DNA of 32,185 nucleotides from Lysobacterales bacterium (GCA_017302075.1 JAFLEB010000016.1:1-32185); one strand, 5' to 3'; numbered from the stretch's first letter, positions 10,161-18,575 are shown. A program made the numbers and translations. Notes: generated by a model from the letters alone, not told the origin.

Positions 10161-11225
10161 ATGCCGCATCGTCGCCTCGTAGACCCCGTGCCACCCGGCA
10201 TCGCCAACATCAAGAGCGGCATCGTCGCGACCCTGGTCGGCCACGGCCTGGACACGGGCGTCGCAATCGCGCCCTGGTTCGAGGGCATGCGCGTTGGCCC
10301 GCGCGATTTCACCGGGCCGCAGGGCCCGCCCTACCTCACCTACCGCGAAGCCTGCCGGGTGATCCAGCGCGCGCTCGCCGCCCTGCCCGGCGAGGGCCTC
10401 GGGCTGTTGCTCGGCGGCCGGCAGTCGCTGGGCGAATTCGGCCTGCTCGGGCTGGCGATGATGGCCTCGCCGAACTTCGGCGAGGCGATGCGCACCGCGG
10501 TGCGCTTCGCGCCGGTCACGGGGTCCATGCTGGACCTGGCGGTGGTGGAGGATGCCGACGGGATCGCGGTGACCCTGCGCACGCGCACCCACGAACCCGC
10601 GATCGAGGCCTACCTCTGCGAGGAATTCCTCGCCAGCTGCCACAACCTGTGCCGGGCATTGCTCGGCGAGGGCTTCGCCGGCAAGCGCATCGAACTGGCC
10701 TACCCCGCCCCCGCGCACGCGGCCCGCTACGCCGAGGTGCTCGGCGCGCCGGTGGCATTCGGTCGCCCCGACAGCCGGGTGGTGATCGCACGCGAATGGC
10801 TGGCGCATCCGATGCCGGCCGCCAACCCGGTCGCCCTGCGCGAGCTGGTCGCGGTATGCCGCGCGCAGATGCCGTCGGAACAGCCGCCCGCCGGGATCGT
10901 CGCCGCCCTGCAGGAACGCCTGGCCCTGCAGGTCGCGGACACGCCGCGACTCACCGACCTCGCCGCCGAACTGCACCTGACCGAGCGCACCCTGCGCCGC
11001 CAGTTACGCGCTGCCGGCACCAGCTTCCGCGCGCTGCACGACGGCGTGCGCGAGCGCGTAGCCTGCGAGTTGCTGGTCGCCGGCAAGCTGCCGATCGTGC
11101 AGGTCGCGGCGGCGGTCGGGTTCAACGATGCGCGCGATTTCCGCCGCGCGTTCAAGCGCTGGACCGGGCGCCTGCCGCGCGAGATGCGCCGGCAGTGCGG
11201 CGGCTGCGCCCTCGCCCGGCCCTAG
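10161..11225 (+). CDS. AraC-family transcriptional regulator with OruR/ArgR-type N-terminal sensor
   Basis: A 354-residue regulator. Residues about 20-210 resemble the Arabinose_bd (PF12625) sensor found in OruR-like AraC proteins; it has the typical GLGLLLGGRQSLGEFGLLGLAMMASPN block, which contacts small or hydrophobic inducers in known members. Residues about 255-345 are the double helix-turn-helix: LTDLAAELHLTERTLRRQL is the first and IVQVAAAVGFNDARDFRRAFKRWTG the second. The ATG at 10161 has a weak GAG upstream. It is divergent from the beta-helix/cytochrome/receptor genes, so it is the obvious candidate regulator of that set. Its stop codon overlaps that of the convergent ridA by 4 bp (CTAG at 11222-11225). 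Confidence 0.93.
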   Translation: MPHRRLVDPVPPGIANIKSGIVATLVGHGLDTGVAIAPWFEGMRVGPRDFTGPQGPPYLTYREACRVIQRALAALPGEGLGLLLGGRQSLGEFGLLGLAMMASPNFGEAMRTAVRFAPVTGSMLDLAVVEDADGIAVTLRTRTHEPAIEAYLCEEFLASCHNLCRALLGEGFAGKRIELAYPAPAHAARYAEVLGAPVAFGRPDSRVVIAREWLAHPMPAANPVALRELVAVCRAQMPSEQPPAGIVAALQERLALQVADTPRLTDLAAELHLTERTLRRQLRAAGTSFRALHDGVRERVACELLVAGKLPIVQVAAAVGFNDARDFRRAFKRWTGRLPREMRRQCGGCALARP

Positions 11226-11605
11226 GCCAGCGCCATCACCGCATCGACCTCGAAGCGCGCGCCCTTCGGCAACGCGGACACCTCGATGGTCGAACGCGCG
11301 GGATAGGGCTGCGCGAAGTACTCGCCCATCACCGCGTTGACCTCAGCGAATTCCGTGAGATCGGTCAGGTACAGGCCGACCCGGACGACGTCGTCCATCG
11401 TGCCGCCGGCGGCTTCGCACACCGCCTTGAGGTTGTCGAACGCGCGCCGCGCCTGCGCGGCGATGTCGCCGGCGACGAGGTCGCCGGTGGCCGGATCGAG
11501 CGGGATCTGCCCGCTGAAGAACACCAGATTGCCGGCGCGGGTGGCCTGCGAATACGGACCGATGGCGGCGGGCGCGCGGTCGCTGTGGATGGCGGTGCGG
11601 GGCAT
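11222..11605 (-). CDS. ridA: RidA-family enamine/imine deaminase
   Basis: A 127-residue member of the YjgF/YER057c/UK114 family, a trimeric cytoplasmic enzyme that hydrolyses reactive enamines and imines released by PLP enzymes such as threonine dehydratase. Characteristic sequence includes AIGPYSQATRAGNLVFFSGQIPLDP, then NLKAVCEAAGGTMDDVVRVGLYLTD, and PARSTIEVSALPKGARFEVD with the substrate-binding arginine. The ATG at 11603-11605 has GAGG 8 nt upstream. It lies 38 bp downstream of spoT on the same strand, the arrangement seen in xanthomonads, so it is likely read through from spoT. The tail overlaps the stop codon of the AraC gene coming the other way. Confidence 0.95.
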   Translation of the reverse strand: MPRTAIHSDRAPAAIGPYSQATRAGNLVFFSGQIPLDPATGDLVAGDIAAQARRAFDNLKAVCEAAGGTMDDVVRVGLYLTDLTEFAEVNAVMGEYFAQPYPARSTIEVSALPKGARFEVDAVMALA

Positions 11606-11643
11606 GGCGGTCGCCTCGTCGAAGGGCCGCCAGTGTAGCGGCG

Positions 11644-13821
11644 CTACAGGCGCTGCACGCCGTGGACCACGCCGAGCCTGCGGATCCGCCGCATCACCTC
11701 GGCAAGGTGCTTGCGGTCGGCGACCTCGATCGAGAAGCGGATCGCGGCGATGCGGGTGTCGCGCTCGAGGTATTCCACGCGGTCGATGTTGGAATCGGCC
11801 TGCGCGATCGCCGCGGCTACCTGCGCCAGCACGCCGGGCCGGTTGTCGACCTCCACCCGCAGCGCGGCATCGAAATCGCCCGAGACCTGGCGGTCCCAGC
11901 CGATCGGGACCCAGCGTTCCGGCGACTTGCGGTACTCGGCGACGTTGGGGCATTCCAGCCGGTGCACCACGATGCCCTTGCCGGCGCTGTGGTAGCCCAT
12001 GATCTCGTCGCCCGGGATCGGCAGGCAGCACTGCGCGAAGCTCACCACGCCGCGTTCGGCGCCGGTGATCAGGATGCGGTCCTGCGGCACGCCGCCGGCA
12101 TCGGGCTGCAGCAGGCTGGGTGCCTGTTCCTGCGCCAGCGCCAGCGCGACCTGCACCGGCATGCGGTTGCCCAGCGCGATGTCGGCCAGCATCGCCTCCA
12201 GCCGCGGATAGCGGTTCTCGGCCAGGTAGGCCTCGAGCCGCGGGGTCGGCAGCCGGTCCAGCGAGGTGCCCTGCGCGCCCAGCGCGCGATCCAGCATGTG
12301 GTGGCCCAGGCGCACCGCATCCTCGTGCTCAAGCTGCTTGAGCTGCTGGCGGATCGCGGTGCGCGCCTTGGCGGTGGCCACGAACTCCAGCCATTGCGCC
12401 GCCGGCCCCGCCGACTTCGCGGTGATCACCTCGACCGTCTGCCCGCTGACCAGCTTGGCGCGCAGCGGCGCCAGCTTGCGGTCCACGCGCGCGGCGACCG
12501 CATGGTTGCCGACGTCGGTGTGCACCGCATAGGCGAAGTCCAGCGCGGTGGCGTTGCGCGGCAGCGCCATGATGTCGCCCTTGGGCGTGAACAGGTAGAC
12601 CTCGTCGGGGAACAGGTCGACCTTGACGTTCTCCAGGAACTCCAGCGATGAGCCGGTGCCGCGCTGGCTCTCCACCAGGTTGGCGATCCACGCCGACGCC
12701 CGCGTCTGCGCGCTGTTGCCGGGTTCCTCGCCGTGCTTGTAGGCCCAGTGCGCGGCGACCCCGCGCTCGGCCACCAGGTCCATCTCGCGGGTGCGGATCT
12801 GCACCTCGATCGGCGAGCCGTAGGGACCGAACAGCACGGTGTGCAGCGACTGGTAGCCGTTCGCCTTGGGGATCGCGACGAAGTCGCGGAAGCGCCCGTC
12901 CAGCGGCTTGAACACCGAATGCACGGCACCCAGCGCGTGGTAGCACTCGGCCACGCTGCCGACCACCACGCGGAAGCCGAACACGTCCATCACCTGGGCG
13001 AAGCTGCGGTTCTCCGCGCGCATCTTCGAATAGATGCTCCACGGGGTCTTGATGCGCCCGACCAGGCGGTGCTCGATGCGCTCCATGGCCAGGCGCTGCG
13101 CCAGCTTCGCCTCGATCTGCGCGAGCGCCTCGCGACGCACCAGCGGCTGGCTGCGGATGCGCTTCTCGATCACCGCGTGCCGCCACGGATGCAACGCGCG
13201 GAAGCCGAGGTCCTGCAGCTCCGACTTGATCAGGTTCATGCCCAGGCGCTGGGCGATCGGCGCGTAGATGTCCAGCGTCTCGCGGGCGATGCGGATGCGC
13301 GCGTCGGTGGACTGCGCGCCCAGCGTGCGCATGTTGTGCAGGCGGTCGGCCAGCTTGATCAGGATGACGCGCAGGTCGCGCGACATCGCCAGCAGCATCT
13401 TGCGGAAGCTCTCGGCGGCCGCCTCCTGGCGGTCGCGGAAATGCAGCTTGTCCAGCTTGGTGACGCCGTCGACCAGGTCCGCGACGGTCTCGCCGAACTG
13501 GCTGGCGATGTCGCCGCGGCTGAGCGGGGTGTCCTCGATGGTGTCGTGCAGGATCGCCGCGACCAGCGTCTCGACATCGAGTCCCTGCGACGCCAGCACA
13601 CCGGCGACCGCCACCGGATGGGTGATGTAGGGCTCGCCCGACTTGCGGGTCTGCCCGGCGTGCGCGGCGGCACCCACCGCCCAGGCGCGGCGCAGCACGG
13701 CGCGTTGCGCGGCCGGCAGGTAGGCCGCCTGCGCCTCCAGCGCCTGCACGTAGTCCGGCACCTCCGCCTCGCCGGGCGCAGGGGTGGACGGCATCGCGAG
13801 GGCGGGATCGCCGGGACTCAT
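11644..13821 (-). CDS. spoT: Bifunctional (p)ppGpp synthetase/hydrolase SpoT
   Basis: A 725-residue RelA/SpoT-homologue that makes and degrades the stringent-response alarmone. The HD hydrolase domain is intact, with ILHDTIEDTPL (H92, D93, E96, D97) and IKLADRLHNMRT. The synthetase domain has GRIKTPWSIYSKM, MDVFGFRVVV, ANGYQSLHT and IEVQIRT, keeping the conserved Asp and Glu. A TGS domain (VYLFTPKGDIMALP), the helical region with QCCLPIPGDEIMGY, and a C-terminal ACT domain (VDNRPGVLAQVAAAI) follow. The ATG at 13819-13821 is used; the ribosome-binding site is weak and a second in-frame ATG nine codons on is possible. An intrinsic terminator separates it from rpoZ upstream, so it may need readthrough or its own promoter. 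Confidence 0.97.
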   Translation of the reverse strand: MSPGDPALAMPSTPAPGEAEVPDYVQALEAQAAYLPAAQRAVLRRAWAVGAAAHAGQTRKSGEPYITHPVAVAGVLASQGLDVETLVAAILHDTIEDTPLSRGDIASQFGETVADLVDGVTKLDKLHFRDRQEAAAESFRKMLLAMSRDLRVILIKLADRLHNMRTLGAQSTDARIRIARETLDIYAPIAQRLGMNLIKSELQDLGFRALHPWRHAVIEKRIRSQPLVRREALAQIEAKLAQRLAMERIEHRLVGRIKTPWSIYSKMRAENRSFAQVMDVFGFRVVVGSVAECYHALGAVHSVFKPLDGRFRDFVAIPKANGYQSLHTVLFGPYGSPIEVQIRTREMDLVAERGVAAHWAYKHGEEPGNSAQTRASAWIANLVESQRGTGSSLEFLENVKVDLFPDEVYLFTPKGDIMALPRNATALDFAYAVHTDVGNHAVAARVDRKLAPLRAKLVSGQTVEVITAKSAGPAAQWLEFVATAKARTAIRQQLKQLEHEDAVRLGHHMLDRALGAQGTSLDRLPTPRLEAYLAENRYPRLEAMLADIALGNRMPVQVALALAQEQAPSLLQPDAGGVPQDRILITGAERGVVSFAQCCLPIPGDEIMGYHSAGKGIVVHRLECPNVAEYRKSPERWVPIGWDRQVSGDFDAALRVEVDNRPGVLAQVAAAIAQADSNIDRVEYLERDTRIAAIRFSIEVADRKHLAEVMRRIRRLGVVHGVQRL

Positions 13822-13867
13822 GCCCGGAGCCTAACCCCGCGGCGCGATGCCGGCAAACCCGCGCGCG

Positions 13868-13896
13868 CCAACGAAAACGGCCCCCGAAGGAGCCGT
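13868..13896 (-). terminator. Intrinsic terminator after rpoZ with UUCG tetraloop
   Basis: On the minus strand ACGGCTCC-TTCG-GGGGCCGT folds into an 8-bp stem (one U-G wobble) capped by the very stable UUCG tetraloop, followed at once by TTTTCGTT. The stem arms are 13877-13884 and 13889-13896. It begins about 30 nt past the rpoZ stop codon and ends before the spoT start at 13821. Confidence 0.8.
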
Positions 13897-13927
13897 CCGT
13901 GAGGCATGCGCGCGGCGAGCCGCGGGA

Positions 13928-14227
13928 TCAGTCGTCGCCCTTCATGTCGTCGTCGCCGGCGACCACCTCGGCGGCGGCCCACTCCAGCGCCTCGCGCTCC
14001 TTGCGCTCGCGCTCCGCCTTCTCGACGGCATCGATGTAATCGGTGTCGATCTGGCGCGCGGCGATCTCGCGCAGGGCGAGGACGGTCGGCTTGTCGTTGG
14101 CTTCGCTGTTGTCCAGCTTCGGCTCCACGCCGCCGGCCAGCTGGCGCGCGCGCTTGGCGGCCATCATCACGAGCTCGAAGCGGTTGTCGACCACTTCCAG
14201 GCAATCTTCGACGGTAATACGGGCCAT
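13928..14227 (-). CDS. rpoZ: RNA polymerase omega subunit
   Basis: A 99-residue omega subunit beginning [30 protein letters not shown], the conserved clamp that wraps the beta' C-terminus and helps RNA polymerase assembly and ppGpp binding. [14 protein letters not shown] is the second conserved helix. The C-terminal third is acidic ([13 protein letters not shown]), as is common. The ATG at 14225-14227 has AGGA just upstream. It lies 108 bp after gmk in the same direction, but a good promoter in that gap and a strong terminator behind it suggest it can be expressed as its own short transcript. Confidence 0.96.
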   Translation of the reverse strand: MARITVEDCLEVVDNRFELVMMAAKRARQLAGGVEPKLDNSEANDKPTVLALREIAARQIDTDYIDAVEKAERERKEREALEWAAAEVVAGDDDMKGDD

Positions 14228-14274
14228 GTGTGTCCTGCGGCAGTCGGGCCGCTGAAGGGATCAAGGGGTCGCGA

Positions 14275-14303
14275 AGTCTAGCCGCATCCGGCCGACCACG
14301 CAA
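14275..14303 (-). promoter_or_regulatory. Predicted sigma-70 promoter of rpoZ
   Basis: On the minus strand TTGCGT (14298-14303) and TAGACT (14275-14280) are 17 nt apart. A transcript would start near 14268, about 40 nt before the rpoZ ATG. The -35 hexamer is the same as at the rpmE2 promoter. Confidence 0.55.
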
Positions 14304-14335
14304 GACGTTGCCTTGAAAATCAGAAACTTACGCGG

Positions 14336-14968
14336 TCAACCGGGCTGGTTCGGGTCATCCACCAGCAGCGAAGTGATCAGACGCGCGTGGCGCGCGACCT
14401 GGGCGTCCTTGCGCAGCCTGCTGGCGGTGAAGATGCTGCACATTTCGGCGACCGCGGTCTCGAACACCTCGTTCACGATCACGTAGTCGAACTCGCCGTA
14501 GTGGCTCATCTCCTCGCGCGCGGCGGCCAGGCGCTGGGCGATCACCGCCTCGCTGTCCTGCCCGCGCTTGCGCATGCGCTCCTCCAGCGCGGCCCGCGAC
14601 GGCGGCAGGATGAACACGCTCACCGCGTCGGGGATCTTGGACCGCACCTGCCGCGCGCCCTGCCAGTCGATCTCCAGCAGCACGTCGCGGCCGGCGCTCA
14701 GTTGCGGCTCGACCGACTGCCGCGCGGTGCCCTTCCAGTCGCCGTGCACCAGCGCATGCTCGAAGAAGTCGCCGGCGGCGACCATCGCCTCGAACGCGGC
14801 GGCCTCGATGAAGTGGTAGTGCTCGGCGTGGCGCTCGCCCGGGCGCGGCGCGCGCGAGGTGAACGAGATCGACAGGCTGATGTTCGGGTCGCGGGCCAGC
14901 ACCGCATTGACGATGCTGGATTTCCCGGCGCCCGACGGCGCGGCGACGATGTACAGGGTTCCGCGCAT
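14336..14968 (-). CDS. gmk: Guanylate kinase
   Basis: A 210-residue guanylate kinase, converting GMP (and dGMP) plus ATP to GDP in the cytoplasm. The P-loop APSGAGKSS is at residues 9-17. The GMP-binding segment SFTSRAPRPGE with HYHFIE follows, then the lid/core motifs EIDWQGARQVR and VFILPPSRAALEERMRKRGQD. The length is normal. The ATG at 14966-14968 lies 15 nt after the yicC stop codon, so the two are probably one transcript. Placement next to rpoZ and spoT fits the general gammaproteobacterial order; its product pathway feeds the GTP used for (p)ppGpp. Confidence 0.97.
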   Translation of the reverse strand: MRGTLYIVAAPSGAGKSSIVNAVLARDPNISLSISFTSRAPRPGERHAEHYHFIEAAAFEAMVAAGDFFEHALVHGDWKGTARQSVEPQLSAGRDVLLEIDWQGARQVRSKIPDAVSVFILPPSRAALEERMRKRGQDSEAVIAQRLAAAREEMSHYGEFDYVIVNEVFETAVAEMCSIFTASRLRKDAQVARHARLITSLLVDDPNQPG

Positions 14969-14983
14969 GGGCTCAGCTGCCTT

Positions 14984-15844
14984 TCACTCGATGTTCTGGA
15001 TCTGCTCGCGGACCTGGTCGATCAGCACCTTCAGCTCGACCGCCGCGTTGCTGGTCCGCGCATCCACCGACTTGCTGCCCAGAGTGTTCGCCTCGCGGTT
15101 GAACTCCTGCAGCAGGAAGTCGAGGCGGCGACCGACCGGCTCCTTCTGCTTCAGCACGCGGCGCAACTCGGCGAGGTGGCTGTCGAGGCGATCGAGCTCC
15201 TCGTCCACGTCGAGCTTCTGCAGCCACAGCACCAGCTCCTGCTCGACCCGGCCCGGGTCCGCCGGTTGCGCCAGGTCGGCCAGCCGCGCCTCCAGCTTCT
15301 GCCGTTGCCCCGCCCGGATCTGCGGCACCAGGGTGCGCACCTCGCCGGCGATCGCGGCGATGGCGTCGGCGCGCTCCACGATCACCGCGGCGAGCTTGGC
15401 GCCCTCGCGTTCGCGCGCGGCGACGAAATCGTCGAGCACCGCGTCGAGCAAGGCCATCGCCTCGCGCTGCAGGGCCTCGGGTTCGATCCCGCGCGCCTGC
15501 AGCACGCCCGGGAACTGCAGCAGTTCGGTGAACTGCACCTGCAGCTGCGGGAACCGACCGCCCAGCCGGCCGGCGAGGTCGGCCAGCCGCGCGACCACCG
15601 CATCGTCCACCTCCAGCGCGTCGCCGCCGGCGGCCTGGCGGAGCCGGACGACGAGGTCCAGCTTGCCGCGCGCGACCCGCGCCGCGACCCGCTCGCGCAT
15701 CGCCGGTTCCAGCGCGCGCAGTTCGTCGGGCAGGCGCAGGCCCAGCTCCAGGAAACGGTGGTTGACCGCACGCAGCTCGCCCCCCAGCACCCCCCAGTCG
15801 GTGCTGCGCTCGCCGGCGGCGAAGGCGGTCATGCTGCGGATCAT
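14984..15844 (-). CDS. yicC: YicC family endoribonuclease-type protein
   Basis: A 286-residue YicC protein. The N-terminus MIRSMTAFAAGERS and the following LRAVNHRFLEL are diagnostic, and the C-terminus carries RRLDFLLQEFNREANTLGSKS and VELKVLIDQVREQIQNIE. Members have been linked to RNA decay, including cleavage of a small RNA in E. coli, and to stationary-phase survival. The start at ATG 15842-15844 gives the conserved MIRSMTAF; an internal ATG four codons later is possible because no strong ribosome-binding site is seen. It is divergent from rph across 64 bp that contain the AT-rich run TTTTTTACC. Confidence 0.93.
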   Translation of the reverse strand: MIRSMTAFAAGERSTDWGVLGGELRAVNHRFLELGLRLPDELRALEPAMRERVAARVARGKLDLVVRLRQAAGGDALEVDDAVVARLADLAGRLGGRFPQLQVQFTELLQFPGVLQARGIEPEALQREAMALLDAVLDDFVAAREREGAKLAAVIVERADAIAAIAGEVRTLVPQIRAGQRQKLEARLADLAQPADPGRVEQELVLWLQKLDVDEELDRLDSHLAELRRVLKQKEPVGRRLDFLLQEFNREANTLGSKSVDARTSNAAVELKVLIDQVREQIQNIE

Positions 15845-15908
15845 GCGGAAGGCCGGTGCGATGGAGGGCGAATGGTAATCTACCGCCCCGTTTTTTACCG
15901 GATCGCCG

Positions 15909-16637
15909 ATGTCCTTCGCACGCCCCAGCGGCCGCGCGCCCGAGCAGTTGCGCACGGTTGCCATCGAACGCGGATTCACCCGCCACGCCGAAGGCTCGGT
16001 GCTGGTGCGCTTCGGCGACACCCGCGTGCTGTGCACCGCCAGCGTGGAGAACCGCGTGCCAGGCTTCCTGCGCGGCAAAGGCGAGGGCTGGGTCACCGCC
16101 GAATACGGCATGCTGCCGCGCGCCACCCATACCCGCGGCGACCGCGAGGCCGCCCGCGGCAAGCAGGGCGGGCGCACGCTGGAGATCCAGCGCCTGATCG
16201 GCCGTTCGCTGCGCGCCTGCGTGGACCGCGCCGCGCTGGGCGAGCGCACCATCACCCTCGACTGCGACGTGCTGCAGGCCGATGGCGGCACCCGCACCGC
16301 CGCGATCACCGGCGCCTACGTCGCCCTGGTCGACGCCGTGCGCTGGCTGCAGGCACGCAAGGAGATCGCCAAGGATCCGATCATCGGCGCGGTGTCGGCG
16401 GTGTCGGTCGGGATCTACCGCGGCGTGCCGGTGCTCGACCTCGACTATCCCGAGGACAGCGACTGCGACACCGACATGAACGTGGTGATGAACGACGGCG
16501 GCGGCTTCATCGAGCTGCAGGGCACCGCCGAGGGCCACGCGTTCCGCCGCGACGAGCTGGACGCGCTGCTGGCGCTGGCGGAGAAGGGATGCGGCGAACT
16601 GTTCGCCGCGCAGCGGGCCGCGCTGGCCACGCCGTGA
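15909..16637 (+). CDS. rph: Ribonuclease PH
   Basis: A 242-residue phosphorolytic 3'-exoribonuclease that trims tRNA precursors and structured RNA ends. Typical blocks include [25 protein letters not shown] N-terminal sequence, the [16 protein letters not shown] strand, [15 protein letters not shown] with [23 protein letters not shown] sequence (here [16 protein letters not shown]), and the acidic active-site region [16 protein letters not shown]. The length equals the family norm (~240), so the frame is intact, unlike the frameshifted E. coli K-12 copy. The ATG is at 15909-15911. Its TGA overlaps the GTG start of rdgB (GTGA, 16634-16637), indicating translational coupling. Confidence 0.97.
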   Translation: MSFARPSGRAPEQLRTVAIERGFTRHAEGSVLVRFGDTRVLCTASVENRVPGFLRGKGEGWVTAEYGMLPRATHTRGDREAARGKQGGRTLEIQRLIGRSLRACVDRAALGERTITLDCDVLQADGGTRTAAITGAYVALVDAVRWLQARKEIAKDPIIGAVSAVSVGIYRGVPVLDLDYPEDSDCDTDMNVVMNDGGGFIELQGTAEGHAFRRDELDALLALAEKGCGELFAAQRAALATP

Positions 16638-17224
16638 AGCTGGTGCTGGCCAGCGGCAACGCCGGCAAGCTGGCCGAGTTGCGCGACCTGCTGGGCGACC
16701 GCTTCACCCTGCACGCGCAGTCCGAGTTCGGGGTCGGCGATGCCGACGAGACCGGCCTCAGCTTCATCGAGAACGCGATCCTCAAGGCGCGCCACGCCGC
16801 CCGCGCCACCGGACTGCCCGCGCTCGGCGACGATTCCGGCCTGTGCGTGGACGCGCTGCACGGCGCGCCCGGCCTGTACTCGGCGCGGTACGCCGGCACC
16901 CACGGCGACAGCGACGCCAACATCGACAAGCTGCTGCGCGAGATCGACGGCATCGAAGACCCGGCGCGCACCGCGCGCTTCGTCTGCGTGCTGGCCCTGG
17001 TCCGCCACGCCGACGACCCGATGCCACTGGTCGCCGAAGGCAGCTGGGAAGGCCGCATCCTGCGTGCACGCCGCGGCGGCAACGGCTTCGGCTACGACCC
17101 GGTGTTCTTTTCGCCCCTGCACGGCTGCAGCGCGGCGGAACTGCCGGCCGACGTGAAGAACCGCGACAGTCATCGTGGGCAGGCGCTGGCCGCATTGCGG
17201 GAACGCCTGCAAGCAACGTCATGA
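16634..17224 (+). CDS. rdgB: XTP/dITP diphosphatase (non-canonical purine NTP pyrophosphatase)
   Basis: A 196-residue Ham1/RdgB protein that hydrolyses dITP, ITP and XTP to monophosphates, keeping deaminated purines out of DNA and RNA. Conserved parts are [12 protein letters not shown] near the N-terminus, [13 protein letters not shown] with the metal-binding aspartates, [20 protein letters not shown] and the C-terminal SHRGQAL. The GTG start at 16634 overlaps the rph stop by 4 nt and directly yields KLVLASGN, so no other start is sensible. Together with rph upstream and hemW downstream it forms the usual xanthomonad order. Confidence 0.96.
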   Translation: MKLVLASGNAGKLAELRDLLGDRFTLHAQSEFGVGDADETGLSFIENAILKARHAARATGLPALGDDSGLCVDALHGAPGLYSARYAGTHGDSDANIDKLLREIDGIEDPARTARFVCVLALVRHADDPMPLVAEGSWEGRILRARRGGNGFGYDPVFFSPLHGCSAAELPADVKNRDSHRGQALAALRERLQATS

Positions 17225-17349
17225 ACGCATCCGCGGGCGGCATTGTTGCCCGGCTCATGCGAACGTCCCGTTCGATGCGCCGCCGCGTGCCATCCATGGC
17301 GCGTTTCCCGCAATGCCGTTCCAAGACTGCCTGACGCCTCTCCGCGACC

Positions 17350-18501
17350 GTGCTGACCACCCCGCCACTCTCGCTCTACGTGCACCTGCCGTGGTGCGTG
17401 CGCAAATGCCCCTACTGCGACTTCAACTCGCACGAAGGCCGCGGCGCGCTGCCGTTCGAGGCCTATGTCGATGCGCTGCTCGCCGACCTCGACCACGACC
17501 TGCCGCTGGCCTGGGGCCGCACCGTGCACAGCGTGTTCTTCGGCGGCGGCACGCCGTCGCTGTTCCCGCCGGCGACGATCGACCGCTTCCTGCAGCAGGC
17601 GTCCGCGCGGCTGCGCTTCGCGCCGGACGTCGAGGTCACCCTCGAGACCAACCCCGGCACGGTCGAGCACGGTCCGTTCGCGGGCTACCGCGCCGCCGGG
17701 GTGAACCGCCTCAGCTTCGGCGTGCAGAGCTTCGACGACGGCTGCCTGCAGCGGCTGGGCCGCATCCATTCCTCGGGCGACGCCAAGCGCGCGGTCAAGG
17801 CGGCGCAGGATGCCGGCTTCGACAACCTCAACCTCGACCTGATGTATGCCCTGCCGGGGCAGTCGCTGGCGATGGCGCTGGCCGACGTCGATCGCGCGAT
17901 CGCGCTGCAGCCCGCGCATCTCAGCCACTACCAGCTCACGTTGGAGCCGAACACCGTGTTCGCGGTGCGCACGCCTGCCGGCCTGCCCGACGAGGACGGC
18001 GCCTGGGACATGCAGGAGGCCTGCCAGGCCCGCCTCGCCGCGGCCGGCTTCGGCCAGTACGAGGTCAGCGCCTATGCCCGCGCCGGGCGCCAGTGCCGGC
18101 ACAACCTCAACTACTGGCAGTTCGGCGACTACCTCGGCATCGGCGCGGGCGCGCACGGCAAGCTGACCCTCGGCGCCTCGCAGCAGGTGCTGCGGCGCTG
18201 GAAGCTGCGGCATCCCACCGAGTACCAGGCCAAGGCCGGCACGCCCGCGGCGATCGGCGGCGACGAGGTGCTGACCGCCAGCCGGCTGCCGTTCGACTTC
18301 ATGCTGAACGCACTGCGCCTCAACGCCGGCGTGCCGATGGCGATGTTCGAGGCGCGCACCGGCTTGCCGCGCGCCGCCATCGCCGACCGCCTGGCCACGG
18401 CCCACGCCCGCGGCTGGCTGGAACCCGATCCCGACTGGCTGCGCCCGACCGAACTCGGCCGGCGCTTCGCCAACGACGTGATTGGCCTGTTCCTGGAGTG
18501 A
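17350..18501 (+). CDS. hemW: HemW, radical SAM heme chaperone
   Basis: A 383-residue radical SAM protein of the HemN/HemW group. The 4Fe-4S cluster motif is CX3CX2C (CVRKCPYC, Cys16, Cys20, Cys23), followed by FGGGTPSL and ETNPGT (SAM binding), NRLSFGVQSF, and YQLTLEPNT. It lacks the N-terminal extension of true HemN coproporphyrinogen dehydrogenases, and at ~380 residues it fits HemW, which inserts heme into target proteins. The GTG start at 17350 gives the conserved PLSLYVHLPWC; the ribosome-binding site is weak. The 125-bp gap after rdgB holds no convincing gene. The presence of a di-heme protein elsewhere in the window is probably unrelated, since heme c attachment uses the Ccm system. 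Confidence 0.94.
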   Translation: MLTTPPLSLYVHLPWCVRKCPYCDFNSHEGRGALPFEAYVDALLADLDHDLPLAWGRTVHSVFFGGGTPSLFPPATIDRFLQQASARLRFAPDVEVTLETNPGTVEHGPFAGYRAAGVNRLSFGVQSFDDGCLQRLGRIHSSGDAKRAVKAAQDAGFDNLNLDLMYALPGQSLAMALADVDRAIALQPAHLSHYQLTLEPNTVFAVRTPAGLPDEDGAWDMQEACQARLAAAGFGQYEVSAYARAGRQCRHNLNYWQFGDYLGIGAGAHGKLTLGASQQVLRRWKLRHPTEYQAKAGTPAAIGGDEVLTASRLPFDFMLNALRLNAGVPMAMFEARTGLPRAAIADRLATAHARGWLEPDPDWLRPTELGRRFANDVIGLFLE

Positions 18502-18514
18502 ATCGCGTGGAACA

Positions 18515-18543
18515 TTGAGGCAATCAGGCGCGGCCACTACCAT
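18515..18543 (+). promoter_or_regulatory. Predicted promoter for the DUF1631-PilZ pair
   Basis: TTGAGG (18515-18520) and TACCAT (18538-18543) are exactly 17 nt apart, each a 4/6 match to the sigma-70 consensus. They lie between the hemW stop codon and the DUF1631 start, predicting a leader of about 25 nt. Confidence 0.4.
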
Positions 18544-18575
18544 GCCCGCATCGCCAGCGCGCCGGGGGGACGCCA

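Noticed and set aside
17221..17334. 37-codon frame whose ATG overlaps the rdgB stop codon (ATGA)
   Set aside because: Arg-rich, no ribosome-binding site beyond coupling, no recognisable sequence; more likely chance in the rdgB-hemW gap.
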